Shown: piece by piece, positions 6,202 through 13,591 of the stretch
Layout of the letters: each line of letters starts with the position of its first letter
Position numbering within the stretch: the first letter of the stretch is position 1
IMG/VR virus record: IMGVR_UViG_3300046010_004709
Span: 1-26,066 of that record
Length of the DNA stretch: 26,066 nt
Source: a virus
Direction: 5' to 3' (one strand)
Translations under genes and position numbers: made by a program
Notes under the pieces: model-generated
The model's database searches: none
What the model saw: the letters and a program-made list of their open reading frames with translations, nothing else
What the model was told of the DNA's origin: nothing

Positions 6202-6374
6202 TTTTCCAACTCAATATAAGCGCTCAGCCAATCTCTTAGCTTTACTGAGTTTTCAATTGATAGAATTACAGATGAATAGTTGCGGGTATCTTCCACAACT
6301 AAAGCAAGACCCCTATCAAGCAGTAAGCATTGAACATCTTGATTTTTATCTATCGCAATATGTAAATCTTCCAT
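6198..6374 (-). CDS. 58-residue hypothetical protein
   Basis: The start is placed at ATG 6374 (MEDLHIAIDKN) with GGA 7 nt upstream; a TTG at 6386 could add four residues. The protein has an alpha/beta pattern (QCLLLDRGLALVVED; SSVILSIENSVKLRDWL) typical of small single-domain phage proteins. It follows a hairpin just downstream of the ssb gene, so its level may be lower than that of ssb. No function recognised. Confidence 0.6.
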   Translation of the reverse strand: MEDLHIAIDKNQDVQCLLLDRGLALVVEDTRNYSSVILSIENSVKLRDWLSAYIELEK

Positions 6375-6386
6375 ATCAAAATCCAA

Positions 6387-6404
6387 AGCGCCATTGCTGG
6401 CGCT
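6387..6404. other. Hairpin downstream of ssb, possible partial terminator
   Basis: Arms AGCGCCA (6387-6393) and TGGCGCT (6398-6404) with a TTGC loop. On the - strand it is followed by TTTGGATTTTGAT, an interrupted T tract, so it could be a weak terminator or an RNA-stability element lowering expression of the three genes after ssb. Confidence 0.5.
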
Positions 6405-6413
6405 GCTAGTTAA

Positions 6414-6956
6414 TTAAAAAGGGATGTCTGGATCGAAGTCAGGCACTCCACCACCTGATTGCTGCGCTTGCCCGTAAGTCGGATTAGGCTGATTCTGATA
6501 GCCTTGCTGCATCGGCTGCCCAATCTGCGGCTGATAACCTGCTGGCGGTTGTTGGCGTGGCTGATTGTATGACTGCTGCGGCTGTTGTTGTGGCTGCTGC
6601 CTTTGCTGCTGCGGTGCCTGTGCTTGACTGTTGCTTGACTGAGGCGCATGAACAAAGCCTAGTTTCGCATCAAGCAATTCAATCGACAGGCTTAACCCGT
6701 TTTGGCCTTGAAACTGACGAATACGTTGCTTTTCGCCACTGACTTCAACGATAGAACCTTCAATCAGCGCTTGTTGGTAAAACTGGATTTGCATAGGTGA
6801 TTTAGCAAATACCACAGCTTCATAGTTGGTATAGGCATCTGCCTTGCTTTCGCGATCATAGTACTTCACACCTAAGCGAATGCCGAAGCCTGTTGATTCG
6901 CCTGCCTGGAATTGCGTTGCGGCTTTGTTTAGTTTGCCGACGATTGTTGTTGCCAT
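6414..6956 (-). CDS. ssb: Single-stranded DNA-binding protein (SSB)
   Basis: The product binds ssDNA at forks and recombination sites. The start at ATG 6956 (MATTIVGKLN) has AAGGA upstream and shares an A with the previous stop (TAATG); a longer frame to 7013 lies inside the upstream gene. Residues ~1-105 fit an OB fold (TNYEAVVFAKSP; GSIVEVSGEKQRIRQF; SLSIELLDAKLGF). A Gln/Pro-rich linker (~110-165) leads to an acidic tip ending PDFDPDIPF, the usual SSB partner-docking tail. At 180 residues the length is typical. It sits in the ERF/exonuclease recombination block. Confidence 0.88.
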   Translation of the reverse strand: MATTIVGKLNKAATQFQAGESTGFGIRLGVKYYDRESKADAYTNYEAVVFAKSPMQIQFYQQALIEGSIVEVSGEKQRIRQFQGQNGLSLSIELLDAKLGFVHAPQSSNSQAQAPQQQRQQPQQQPQQSYNQPRQQPPAGYQPQIGQPMQQGYQNQPNPTYGQAQQSGGGVPDFDPDIPF

Positions 6957-7189
6957 TATTTGTTTTTCCTTCTTTGTAAGATTTTTTTCAACCACTTCAC
7001 GCTTTTCGCGCAATAAACTATTTTTTTAGGATGCTCAAATCGCCAGGTTAAACCTTGTTGATCTTCCATCCAGTCATCACCAAAGCCAAAATTGTGCAGT
7101 TCCTCAGAATTTACGCGCCACTTGCGCAAAGTCACCGGATGCACACCGAGAGTGTCGGCGGCCTCCGCGGTTGTCATTGTCTCAATCAT
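6956..7189 (-). CDS. MerR/excisionase-like HTH protein
   Basis: The 77-residue protein starts with TTAEAADTLGVHPVTLRKWR (6-25), a clear MerR/Xis-type helix-turn-helix in which the last helix contacts DNA, followed by a wing (LTWRFEHPKKIVYC) and a basic C-terminus (KKILQRRKNK). It starts in an ATGA overlap with the exonuclease gene. It could be an excisionase or an operon regulator; without an integrase in view the regulator role is as likely. Confidence 0.65.
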   Translation of the reverse strand: MIETMTTAEAADTLGVHPVTLRKWRVNSEELHNFGFGDDWMEDQQGLTWRFEHPKKIVYCAKSVKWLKKILQRRKNK

Positions 7190-7854
7190 TGATCAAATGC
7201 CTCATAAATTTCCTGCAGGTCGCGCAGTGCAATTTCAGCGCGTTGGTCAAACTCGCGCATCATCTTTTCATCGCGCGCAAACTTTACAACATGCAACTGC
7301 TTAGATTTGAACCGCGGGTCATACTTGGCAACATACCAAGAATCTGCGCCGCTAACCCACATGCAAAATTGGATTTGCTTAACTTCTTCTTTCTTTGGCA
7401 TGTTGTCGCGAACAAACTTGATAAACTCACGGCTTGACCATGGACATTTTAGCTCAAGTCCTGCTCCATCACTGCAGATGCCATCAGGCGAACAACCAAA
7501 GCTACCGGTTAAGTCGCGATAGATAAACGGCACTTGCTCAACAGTTAATCCGGTAATGAATTCAAACGCAGCGTATGCACTTGACTCATGATCTCGGCCC
7601 CATTGCAAAGCCTTGGCGTTTATTTCTTCTGGCAGCTCACCGGTTAACTGCTCCGCGGCTTTTTCTGCAATGTAGCTTTTGTAAGTATCAGTGCTTTCTC
7701 CGGCCAAAAAATCACTGGCTTTGCTGGCGGTAATAACGCCAATCCGAGCGCGGAACCATTCAGGCGATCGCTGCTCAATAACTGCAGGATTAAAACCAAG
7801 CCGGCTTGAATGCTCTGCAAGTTGCGCTAAAATTAAATCCTTACTGAGCTTCAT
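7186..7854 (-). CDS. YqaJ/lambda-exonuclease-type viral recombinase (5'-3' dsDNA exonuclease)
   Basis: It should chew the 5' strand from DNA ends so that the annealing protein can load on the 3' tail. Family motifs in order: QRSPEWFRARIGVITASKA (28-46), LQWGRDHESSAYAAFE (83-98, with conserved Glu), GCSPDGI with D124 and LELKCPWSSREF with E134 and K136. D124/E134/K136 match the spacing of the D119/E129/K131 triad of lambda Exo. At 222 residues it is near lambda Exo (226). SD GGAG is 8 nt upstream. It overlaps the ERF gene by 14 nt, the usual exonuclease/annealase pairing. Confidence 0.92.
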   Translation of the reverse strand: MKLSKDLILAQLAEHSSRLGFNPAVIEQRSPEWFRARIGVITASKASDFLAGESTDTYKSYIAEKAAEQLTGELPEEINAKALQWGRDHESSAYAAFEFITGLTVEQVPFIYRDLTGSFGCSPDGICSDGAGLELKCPWSSREFIKFVRDNMPKKEEVKQIQFCMWVSGADSWYVAKYDPRFKSKQLHVVKFARDEKMMREFDQRAEIALRDLQEIYEAFDQ

Positions 7855-8533
7855 TTGCTTTCTCCGCTTCTTTGTTAATGCGTTTCAGCTTTTCATTCAG
7901 TAAGCCAATCACAATGTTTGCTGCCTGCTCTGGTAATTGCTGAAAGCTGTACACCTGTCCGTATTTCAGCACATTCAAGCAAACGTGCTGCATGATTGCG
8001 CCTTCTTCTGTTGCGGTCGCTGCAAGTAAATCGTAAAAGCTGCTGACTTGTTGCGCCGTTGCGTAAACAATCTCAGGCTCTTTATAATTGCGGCTTTCGT
8101 CGTTCTCGCCGGTTTCAATTGCAAACACTTTTAGAATTGCAGACTTTGTTGCGTAGGTCACTGCTTTACCTGGCGCTTTGTCGCCGTTGTCGTTGGCGTG
8201 TCCTACAATGCGAACAGTCAACCGGTCTGAGCCGTCATCAATGTTTACAAAGTGAATGTTAAACTCGCCTTCATAAAGCATCATTGCAATGTCTTTTGAC
8301 TTGTCGCGAGCAACTAGCACTTTTGACTCAAGCTGCTCTGGATAAATAACAATGCCATTCTTAACGACAGACTCACGCACCATGGCGACCACTTGATCAT
8401 GACTAACTGCAGAGTAATTAGCTCCACCGCCAGATACTTTTTTGTCTTTCTTGATGTAGTCAATTCCTTGCATCACAGCGTTGATACGCTGAAAAATGTT
8501 TTTAGCGCTTGACTGCGCTTTGCTTGTTGTCAT
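7841..8533 (-). CDS. erf: ERF-family single-strand annealing protein
   Basis: The product anneals complementary single strands during phage recombination, as P22 Erf does for genome circularisation. The 230-residue protein has the ERF signature: YSAVSHDQVVAMVRESV near 40-56, then PGKAVTYATKSAILKVFAIE followed by T-G-E-N-D-E-S (~120-146). The C-terminal third is helical and charged (LNEKLKRINKEAEKANEAQ), probably for oligomer or SSB contact. SD AGGA precedes ATG 8533. It is the first gene after the promoter at 8566-8594, so the recombination genes can be made separately from the upstream replication genes. Confidence 0.9.
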   Translation of the reverse strand: MTTSKAQSSAKNIFQRINAVMQGIDYIKKDKKVSGGGANYSAVSHDQVVAMVRESVVKNGIVIYPEQLESKVLVARDKSKDIAMMLYEGEFNIHFVNIDDGSDRLTVRIVGHANDNGDKAPGKAVTYATKSAILKVFAIETGENDESRNYKEPEIVYATAQQVSSFYDLLAATATEEGAIMQHVCLNVLKYGQVYSFQQLPEQAANIVIGLLNEKLKRINKEAEKANEAQ

Positions 8534-8565
8534 TTGTATTTCCTATTGAGTTAAACCGCTCAGGA

Positions 8566-8594
8566 ATAGTAGCCAAATAGCTACTATAACGCAA
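8566..8594 (-). promoter_or_regulatory. Internal leftward promoter with palindrome in spacer and -10
   Basis: On the - strand: -35 TTGCGT (8594-8589), 17-nt spacer, -10 TACTAT (8571-8566). The inverted repeat ATAGTAGC/GCTACTAT (8566-8573, 8580-8587; loop 6) covers the -10 and most of the spacer. It lies at the end of the VRR-NUC gene and would start the erf-exo-ssb transcript. No T tract follows, so a terminator is less likely. Confidence 0.6.
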
Positions 8595-9030
8595 GCTCTT
8601 TTATAATGTTTTTTGCAGCATCAAGGCCAAACGCAACAAAGCACCGGTTGCCGGCTGTAGCCATGGCAGATAACACTTGCAATTGACGCTCGAAGTGCTG
8701 GCGGCTTTTCTTGCTGCTCAGCGATTGCTTTACACATCGCCGCTTCATTTCGATATAAACTGCCGGCACAGTTGCAATGCAAACATCCGGCGCTCCGTCT
8801 AACACGCCTTTCTTTTTATCCATCACAATGCCTTGAACCGGCTTCATTGACTCGTTCGGTATGTGGTAAATCAAATTGTCCAGATGTTGGTAATTAAATT
8901 TCAGCCATGAAACAAAGCTGATTAAATCTGCATCCTCGCTATTGCAAGCGCCGGCATAATCACCGCCAACGATCGCAATGTTATCGGGTATTTCTGCCGT
9001 ATAAAATTTAGTTACTTTCAGCAATTTCAT
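8584..9030 (-). CDS. VRR-NUC-type nuclease
   Basis: The 148-residue protein matches the VRR-NUC branch of PD-(D/E)xK nucleases: HIPNES (56-61), LDGAPDVCI with D82, VYIEMKRR with E94 and K96, then S-x-K-x-R-Q-H-F-E-R-Q-L and a final GNRCFVAFG-type strand. Phage members act as structure-specific (Holliday-junction-like) resolvases. It is a single-domain form of usual length. It overlaps the helicase gene by 23 nt, with GAGG about 10 nt upstream of the ATG. Its place between helicase and recombination genes fits processing of branched replication intermediates. Confidence 0.87.
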   Translation of the reverse strand: MKLLKVTKFYTAEIPDNIAIVGGDYAGACNSEDADLISFVSWLKFNYQHLDNLIYHIPNESMKPVQGIVMDKKKGVLDGAPDVCIATVPAVYIEMKRRCVKQSLSSKKSRQHFERQLQVLSAMATAGNRCFVAFGLDAAKNIIKELAL

Positions 9031-10903
9031 TTGTCACGACCTCATCAGCAGACTTAAACTTTTTGCGGTTGATCACTGAATAGCCTTTAGGGTTAATCCG
9101 GTGCGTTATGTGCGTCGGGACTTCTGCAAGTTGGTTAATTGCCGCGGCAATTTCTGCATTACTGCGCGGCCGCATGATTTTGTTTTTAACGTCAGGCAGT
9201 GGCGCGTGTTGCTGCAGCCATCTGTACCACATATTTTTAATGTGTGGCTGTGCGCTAAATGGGCTGAAAAACTCGCGTGCAACTTCAGGCTTTTCTACGC
9301 CATCATCAAAGTAAGTGCTATCAAGTTGATAAGTTATGATCAAGTTGTCGCCCTTACCTGGCGATGCCTTGAATGACTTCACCGGCTTAAAATCTGCATC
9401 AGTATACGCTTTGTTCAGCAGCTTTGCGTTTGGATCAATCAGCACAGCGCCACAGTCGCGGCAATCTTTTGCAGTTGTATCGTTATGCGCTCCGCAGTTA
9501 TTGCACTGGCGAGAAATCCAGAAGTGATCACATCGCTGACCTTGTGCATCAATGCCGCTGCAGCGGCGTGCATGTTTGCTGTTTAATGTGCTGCACTTTG
9601 GACATTCAATTGAGTCATCACGCTTGCCTTGCAGTTTTTGCTGCAGCGCTTGGTTGACGATTGGATCATCGTAAATGTCGCCCATAGACTCAAAAGTGTC
9701 TGTGAAATCCAATACAAGCGCATCGGATTTTTTCACGCCTTGCGCTATCTGCTCAGGTTTTAACTGTCGCAGAACTCGACCTGTTAGCTGTATAAGCAAT
9801 GTTAAACTGCCAATCTTGCGCAGTATAACCAGCAAATCCCACCGCGGCACATTAACGCCAGTTGTTAGACAGGTAATTTGAATTACATATTTAATATCAC
9901 CGCTTTTTGCTTTGTCTAAAATTGCTTTGCGGTTTTTTGTGCTGGTGTCATCGGTAACGATGCCCCATGTTCCTTCGGGCAAGCATTCTGCAACTTGTTC
10001 GCAGTGCTTTTTGCTGGCGCATGTGATCAGCACACCATTTCTGCCGGCTGCAATAGCTTGCACTTGCTCCATGATTTGCTGAGTCATTGTTTTGTCTTTG
10101 GTAAGTTTTCTTCCCATGGCTGCAAGTTCTTTTGCAGTAAAATCGTGCGCACCTTCACCGCCTGCCGGCTTAAACTCGCCAAGATCATAATGATGATCAT
10201 CATCGCCAAAGCCAAAAATTGGAGGAACCAAAAAGCCAAGTTGAATAAGCTGCATTGTGCCAACATCGGAAAGCTGGTGCTTCCAGTATGGGCCTTTAAT
10301 TGCTTCAGTTCCGCGGTATGGCGAGCCAGTGTAACCAATCACGCGCAGCTTTGGCTTTTTCATTTTGAAGTGTGCAATTGTCTTTGCGTATTGTGAAAAC
10401 TCTTTATTGTAAAAAAGCTCATCAAATCGCTGGCTGTAGTCATCACTGTTTTTTAGCTCTGCAATTAATTCGCGTTGACTTTCCGCCAGCTCGCAGCAAT
10501 CAATAACATCCTGCCAATGCACCATGTGGCATTCATCAATCAGGATGCAATCTGGCAGCCACTCACTGAACACATCAAGCAAGTGATTGCTTACAGTGCC
10601 TTCCGTCCCCATAACGCAATTGAATACTGTGCTTTTCTTGTTTAGGCTGGCGCTAAAAATTGAAGTCTTAACGCCAATCGCCCAAGCGTCATCAGCATTT
10701 TGCTCAATCAATTCACCTTGTCGAGCCAATACCAGCACTTTACCGCCCTTGTTGACAACATGCTGACACATAAAAGCGATGTTTATGGTTTTGCCGGCTC
10801 CAACGCTCATGTTATGAAAAGCCGGTTCTGAACTTGCTTTGCAGTGTTCAATTGTTGCGATATGTGCCGGCAGTTGATATTCCGGCCGCAGTTGATAAGT
10901 CAT
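9008..10903 (-). CDS. SF2 DEAD/DEAH-box helicase with C-terminal Cys clusters
   Basis: An ATP-driven DNA translocase of 631 residues. Motif I is S-V-G-A-G-K-T (33-39), motif II is D-E-C-H (123-126), motif III region is GYTGSPYRG, and motif VI is QLTGRVLR in the second RecA domain. After the motor come eight or more Cys in pairs (C-P-K-C, C-N-N-C, C-R-D-C-G; about 440-495), looking like two zinc ribbons. The last ~120 residues are a separate domain (WYRWLQQHAPL) also seen in RadD-like helicases. RadD/YejH has a similar motor-plus-zinc plan. It would unwind or remodel DNA at phage forks. SD AGGA is upstream. Confidence 0.87.
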   Translation of the reverse strand: MTYQLRPEYQLPAHIATIEHCKASSEPAFHNMSVGAGKTINIAFMCQHVVNKGGKVLVLARQGELIEQNADDAWAIGVKTSIFSASLNKKSTVFNCVMGTEGTVSNHLLDVFSEWLPDCILIDECHMVHWQDVIDCCELAESQRELIAELKNSDDYSQRFDELFYNKEFSQYAKTIAHFKMKKPKLRVIGYTGSPYRGTEAIKGPYWKHQLSDVGTMQLIQLGFLVPPIFGFGDDDHHYDLGEFKPAGGEGAHDFTAKELAAMGRKLTKDKTMTQQIMEQVQAIAAGRNGVLITCASKKHCEQVAECLPEGTWGIVTDDTSTKNRKAILDKAKSGDIKYVIQITCLTTGVNVPRWDLLVILRKIGSLTLLIQLTGRVLRQLKPEQIAQGVKKSDALVLDFTDTFESMGDIYDDPIVNQALQQKLQGKRDDSIECPKCSTLNSKHARRCSGIDAQGQRCDHFWISRQCNNCGAHNDTTAKDCRDCGAVLIDPNAKLLNKAYTDADFKPVKSFKASPGKGDNLIITYQLDSTYFDDGVEKPEVAREFFSPFSAQPHIKNMWYRWLQQHAPLPDVKNKIMRPRSNAEIAAAINQLAEVPTHITHRINPKGYSVINRKKFKSADEVVTNEIAESN

Positions 10904-10921
10904 TTCTTTTTATTCCTGTTG

Positions 10922-12445
10922 TTATGCTAATTTCGGATTAATGTAAACCATGCCGTTATGTTCAACCAAATAACCGCGTTTCTGCAGCTCTGGAATGTAA
11001 ACCGTCTTGATCTTGTCAGTGATGCCGCTAACGCCTTTTAATGGGCCGCGGTTTCTGACTTCATCGCGTAACCTGGCAGTGCTTAATGCTGTGGTTTTTT
11101 TCCGGCTAAGTTCAACAATGCGGTCGGCAACAAAGCTAACTTCTGTTGACTGTCCAGAAATTCGCATATCATCTGCAGCGCTTAAATACGTCTTTAATAG
11201 CTCCATAAAAATCTGAATGGCGTTTTTTACGTGCTTATCATCGACCTTGCTTCGCTTTTTGCCGGTTGGTCGCCAATCTTCTGCAATGTGCATAATTGAC
11301 GCGATTTTATAAATCTGTTTATCAGCCTTGCCTGCAGCTCCGCGGATCATCGAGCTGCTAAATTCTTTTCCGTCGCTCATTTTGTCGTCTAGCTCATCGG
11401 TAACTTTATTTACCATGGCAAACGCTGCAGCGCTAAAAGTCAAAACTGTTTTAGGTGCTGAAACAATATTTTTTGCGGTGTCGTTAAATTCATTTACCAG
11501 CGCTTGGTCTGCCTTAACTCGGCTTGAGCTTTTGCGTTTGCCGAAAAGATTTGGCTCACGTATTAACAAAAAGCGCTCAGAAATACCGCGGCCGCTATCC
11601 TGGCCAATTCGTAAAATTGTGTCGATCGACTCATCTTGTGCCAACACTGAAACGGATCCGTAAAGCTCACCTTCAAATCCGTCACGAGTAACGCGAGCAG
11701 AGCTGTGCCATTCGGTGTCCCACATCTTCAAGAATAAGCCATGGTTAGCTTTGCCTTTTCCGTCGCCGTACACATTACCAAGAATGACGTTGACGGCATC
11801 AGACTCAGGCGAAAGAATATTTAAATAACCAGATTGCTTGCCGGCTATCGCTTCTGCAGCTTCAGGCGTTACGTCATCTAAATACCATTTGATGTGCGCC
11901 ACATCGCGCAAAGCTGCAATTGTATGCTCTAACTCAATGCCGACGTTGCGCCCTTCTTCCTGCGCGTCGTAAAGCTCTTTGAGTTCTTTTTCTAATAGCT
12001 TACGCTTTGACCGGTTGCGCGTATTCATTTCAGAAAAAGCATGGGCAAAAGGCTTGCTGAAAAAACTGAATATCGAGCTTTTACCGGTTGATGGCGGCTG
12101 GCTTGCTACGCAAAAAAGGTTTACAGCTTTTTGCTCAGTGTAATACTGGTATTTAAAGTTATAACCTGCAGCGCCGGCAATCACTCCAAGGCCATGCAAA
12201 AAAGCGCTATTCTCTGGGAAAATAACTTCTGCAGCTTTAGCCTTTGCAAGCTCTGCAACATAGCCGCCATGAGTAATGATGTTTGGCGTTTTGTTGTTGT
12301 CATCTTCAGTTGTAAAGTATTGAACATCTTCCCAATACATAGGGTTTTTAATGTTTGCATTGTGCAAATCCATCGCGGCGATCGGCAATGGTAAGTTTTC
12401 TTTTCGTGCGTGTTGTTGCGCTTTTGCGTAATCAGGCGTGATCAT
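10922..12445 (-). CDS. DUF3987-type primase-helicase protein
   Basis: The 507-residue product has a P-loop Q-P-P-S-T-G-K-S-S near residues 116-124, then YLDDVTPEAAEAIAGKQSG and LNILSPESDAVNVILGN, the layout of DUF3987 phage proteins, which resemble the ATPase half of D5/P4-type primase-helicases. A long charged helix (ELKELYDAQEEGRN) sits between. ATG 12445 is preferred over TTG 12457 because GAGG precedes it. It overlaps the upstream Toprim-like gene by 14 nt; the two may be a split primase plus helicase. No polymerase gene is seen, so it probably recruits the host replisome. Confidence 0.82.
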   Translation of the reverse strand: MITPDYAKAQQHARKENLPLPIAAMDLHNANIKNPMYWEDVQYFTTEDDNNKTPNIITHGGYVAELAKAKAAEVIFPENSAFLHGLGVIAGAAGYNFKYQYYTEQKAVNLFCVASQPPSTGKSSIFSFFSKPFAHAFSEMNTRNRSKRKLLEKELKELYDAQEEGRNVGIELEHTIAALRDVAHIKWYLDDVTPEAAEAIAGKQSGYLNILSPESDAVNVILGNVYGDGKGKANHGLFLKMWDTEWHSSARVTRDGFEGELYGSVSVLAQDESIDTILRIGQDSGRGISERFLLIREPNLFGKRKSSSRVKADQALVNEFNDTAKNIVSAPKTVLTFSAAAFAMVNKVTDELDDKMSDGKEFSSSMIRGAAGKADKQIYKIASIMHIAEDWRPTGKKRSKVDDKHVKNAIQIFMELLKTYLSAADDMRISGQSTEVSFVADRIVELSRKKTTALSTARLRDEVRNRGPLKGVSGITDKIKTVYIPELQKRGYLVEHNGMVYINPKLA

Positions 12446-13007
12446 AATTAACCTCAATCATTGCTGCAGCTTGCACAGCATCCATCCATTTGACGTGTCT
12501 TGAACTTTCGATACTTCCAACAGGGAACCACAAATCAACATCACCGCAAGCATTCAAAGCGTTTTCAATTGATCTCGACGTGGGTTGTCTAATATAGCAC
12601 TCAGTTGCACCGGAGAACTTAAAAGCTGTTACATCAGTGGAAAACATAACCGGCAGGCGCGTGATTAAGTTCACAAGAATTGACGTTATTAAGTCAGTGC
12701 AGAAAATAAGCGGCTTCTCTGAGCCTGTAAGCTCTGCAAATTCAGAATTAAGGCGAATGGCAGAGCCAACATAAAAACCGCACTGACGCGCTCTAGCGCT
12801 TCCTGCATAGCTAACGCGATTAACACCATCAGTGCAAGCAACTGCAGTAATATTGCCGGTGTGAAAGTCAAACATTGGCGCAGCGATTAATCCTTGATAC
12901 TCCATCAGGTCAGGCCATGACTTCGGATCAATACCTACGCTTTGCAAAATGCTGTTGCCAGGCCGCACCGGCTTGCACAGCCTTAAATGCTGGTCAATTA
13001 ATGCCAT
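12432..13007 (-). CDS. Toprim-like primase fragment, key residues not evident
   Basis: The 191-residue protein has GLIAAPMFDFHTGNITAVAC, then SYAGSARARQCGFYVG and KPLIFCTDLITSILVN, which parallels phage Toprim primases (a P-x-x-D-x-x-G-x-I strand pair, a GSAR/GxR segment, then the E-G-x-x-T-A-L strand). In the last segment the catalytic Glu-Gly appears as Cys-Thr and no D-x-D is obvious, so it may be inactive or a divergent partner of the DUF3987 protein. SD AAGGA is upstream and the ATG shares a base with the previous TAA. The relationship is inferred from pattern. Confidence 0.5.
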   Translation of the reverse strand: MALIDQHLRLCKPVRPGNSILQSVGIDPKSWPDLMEYQGLIAAPMFDFHTGNITAVACTDGVNRVSYAGSARARQCGFYVGSAIRLNSEFAELTGSEKPLIFCTDLITSILVNLITRLPVMFSTDVTAFKFSGATECYIRQPTSRSIENALNACGDVDLWFPVGSIESSRHVKWMDAVQAAAMIEVNYDHA

Positions 13008-13153
13008 TACTTTGCATCCTTCATTGTTTTAGCAAGAATAGTGCGCAACGCCATGCTGAAGTTGCCTTCAAAACTTTTATCTGCCATGGCTTGCACGAAG
13101 CGCACTTGCTTTTCTGTTAGCTTAACGCCTTTAAAAACGTGGGTTTCTTTCAT
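13007..13153 (-). CDS. 48-residue ribbon-helix-helix-like regulator
   Basis: The start at ATG 13153 (MKETHVFKGVKLTEKQ) has a strong SD GGAGGA 4 nt upstream; a longer frame to 13279 has no SD and crosses the promoter. The length and order (short strand HVFKGVKL, helix TEKQVRFVQAMADKS, helix NFSMALRTILAKTM) match Arc/CopG-type ribbon-helix-helix proteins that bind palindromes as dimers. It is the first gene of the leftward replication unit and lies just after a promoter with a near-palindrome in its spacer, which suggests self-repression. Confidence 0.6.
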   Translation of the reverse strand: MKETHVFKGVKLTEKQVRFVQAMADKSFEGNFSMALRTILAKTMKDAK

Positions 13154-13177
13154 AAGTCCTCCGGTTAATGTCCAGCA

Positions 13178-13206
13178 ATAGTAAAACAGCGTTTTATAAA
13201 ATGCAA
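13178..13206 (-). promoter_or_regulatory. Leftward promoter of the replication unit with palindrome in spacer
   Basis: On the - strand: -35 TTGCAT (13206-13201), 17-nt spacer, -10 TACTAT (13183-13178). The 16-bp near-palindrome GCGTTTTATAAAATGC (13189-13204, one mismatched pair) covers the spacer and part of the -35. The -10 is the same as at 8566-8571. It precedes the RHH-like gene. Confidence 0.7.
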
Positions 13207-13532
13207 GCCGTTTGCGCTGAATTGTCTCACTAATCCTTGCAGCGCCGTGTAGCGACTTTGTAAGATTGCCGCTACACACTTAAACTATTGATATATAAGG
13301 GATATATACTAATAATAATTAATTATGTAAGGATTTATACCTACCATATATATTTTGTAAATTTACCCTGTAATTAACCTGGTTATGCCGGCATGAAAAT
13401 ATATAGATATATGTGTGGTTTGCTGCAATTCTTACAAGGAACACATAAAATCTATATAAATCAATGTATTACATCAAAAATTAATCTGACATGAGCCTTA
13501 CATGGCCTGACATGGCGCTGCAAAAATAAAAG
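13207..13532. other. Gene-free AT-rich control region, possible origin or operator array
   Basis: About 330 bases with no credible gene between divergent units. Visible elements: inverted repeat GTGTAGCG/CGCTACAC (13247-13254, 13270-13277); tandem GATATATA copies (about 13289-13310); outer arms TATATATTTT (13347-13356) and AAAATATATA (13396-13405) enclosing the palindromes GTAAATTTAC (13357-13366), TAACC/GGTTA (13375-13385) and ATGCCGGCAT (13385-13394). The AT-rich core followed by short direct repeats fits an origin with an easily melted part, but a multi-operator control region is equally possible. Confidence 0.45.
13486..13516 (+). repeat. Three helically spaced direct repeats (CTKACATGRS type)
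   Basis: Copies CTGACATGAG (13486-13495), CTTACATGGC (13497-13506) and CTGACATGGC (13507-13516) are spaced 11 and 10 bp, about one DNA turn, so bound proteins would line up on one face. They lie just upstream of the rightward promoter at 13533-13561, fitting an activator/repressor array or iterons. Confidence 0.7.
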
Positions 13533-13561
13533 TTGCAAACAGTTACAAGTTACACTAAAAT
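13533..13561 (+). promoter_or_regulatory. Rightward early promoter
   Basis: -35 TTGCAA (13533-13538), 17-nt spacer, -10 TAAAAT (13556-13561), giving a start near 13568, 24 nt before the ATG at 13592. Three heptamers GTTGCAA, GTTACAA and GTTACAC (13532-13538, 13542-13548, 13549-13555) fill the -35 and spacer and may be a regulator site. Confidence 0.55.
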
Positions 13562-13591
13562 ACATAAATCAACCAATGAGAGGCTATAAAA

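Noticed and set aside
7171-7437. 88-codon frame on + opposite the exonuclease gene
   Set aside because: Shadow of the YqaJ-type gene; the reverse frame has all catalytic motifs.
8566-8587. Palindrome considered as a terminator for the VRR-NUC transcript
   Set aside because: On the - strand it is followed by TCCTGAG rather than a T tract, and it overlaps a good -10.
9995-10396. 133-codon frame on + opposite the helicase gene
   Set aside because: Shadow frame with Cys/Phe-rich composition; helicase motifs are on the - strand.
13486-13555. Short direct repeats considered as a CRISPR array
   Set aside because: Units are 7-10 bp with no spacers of equal length and no cas genes; helical phasing fits protein binding better.
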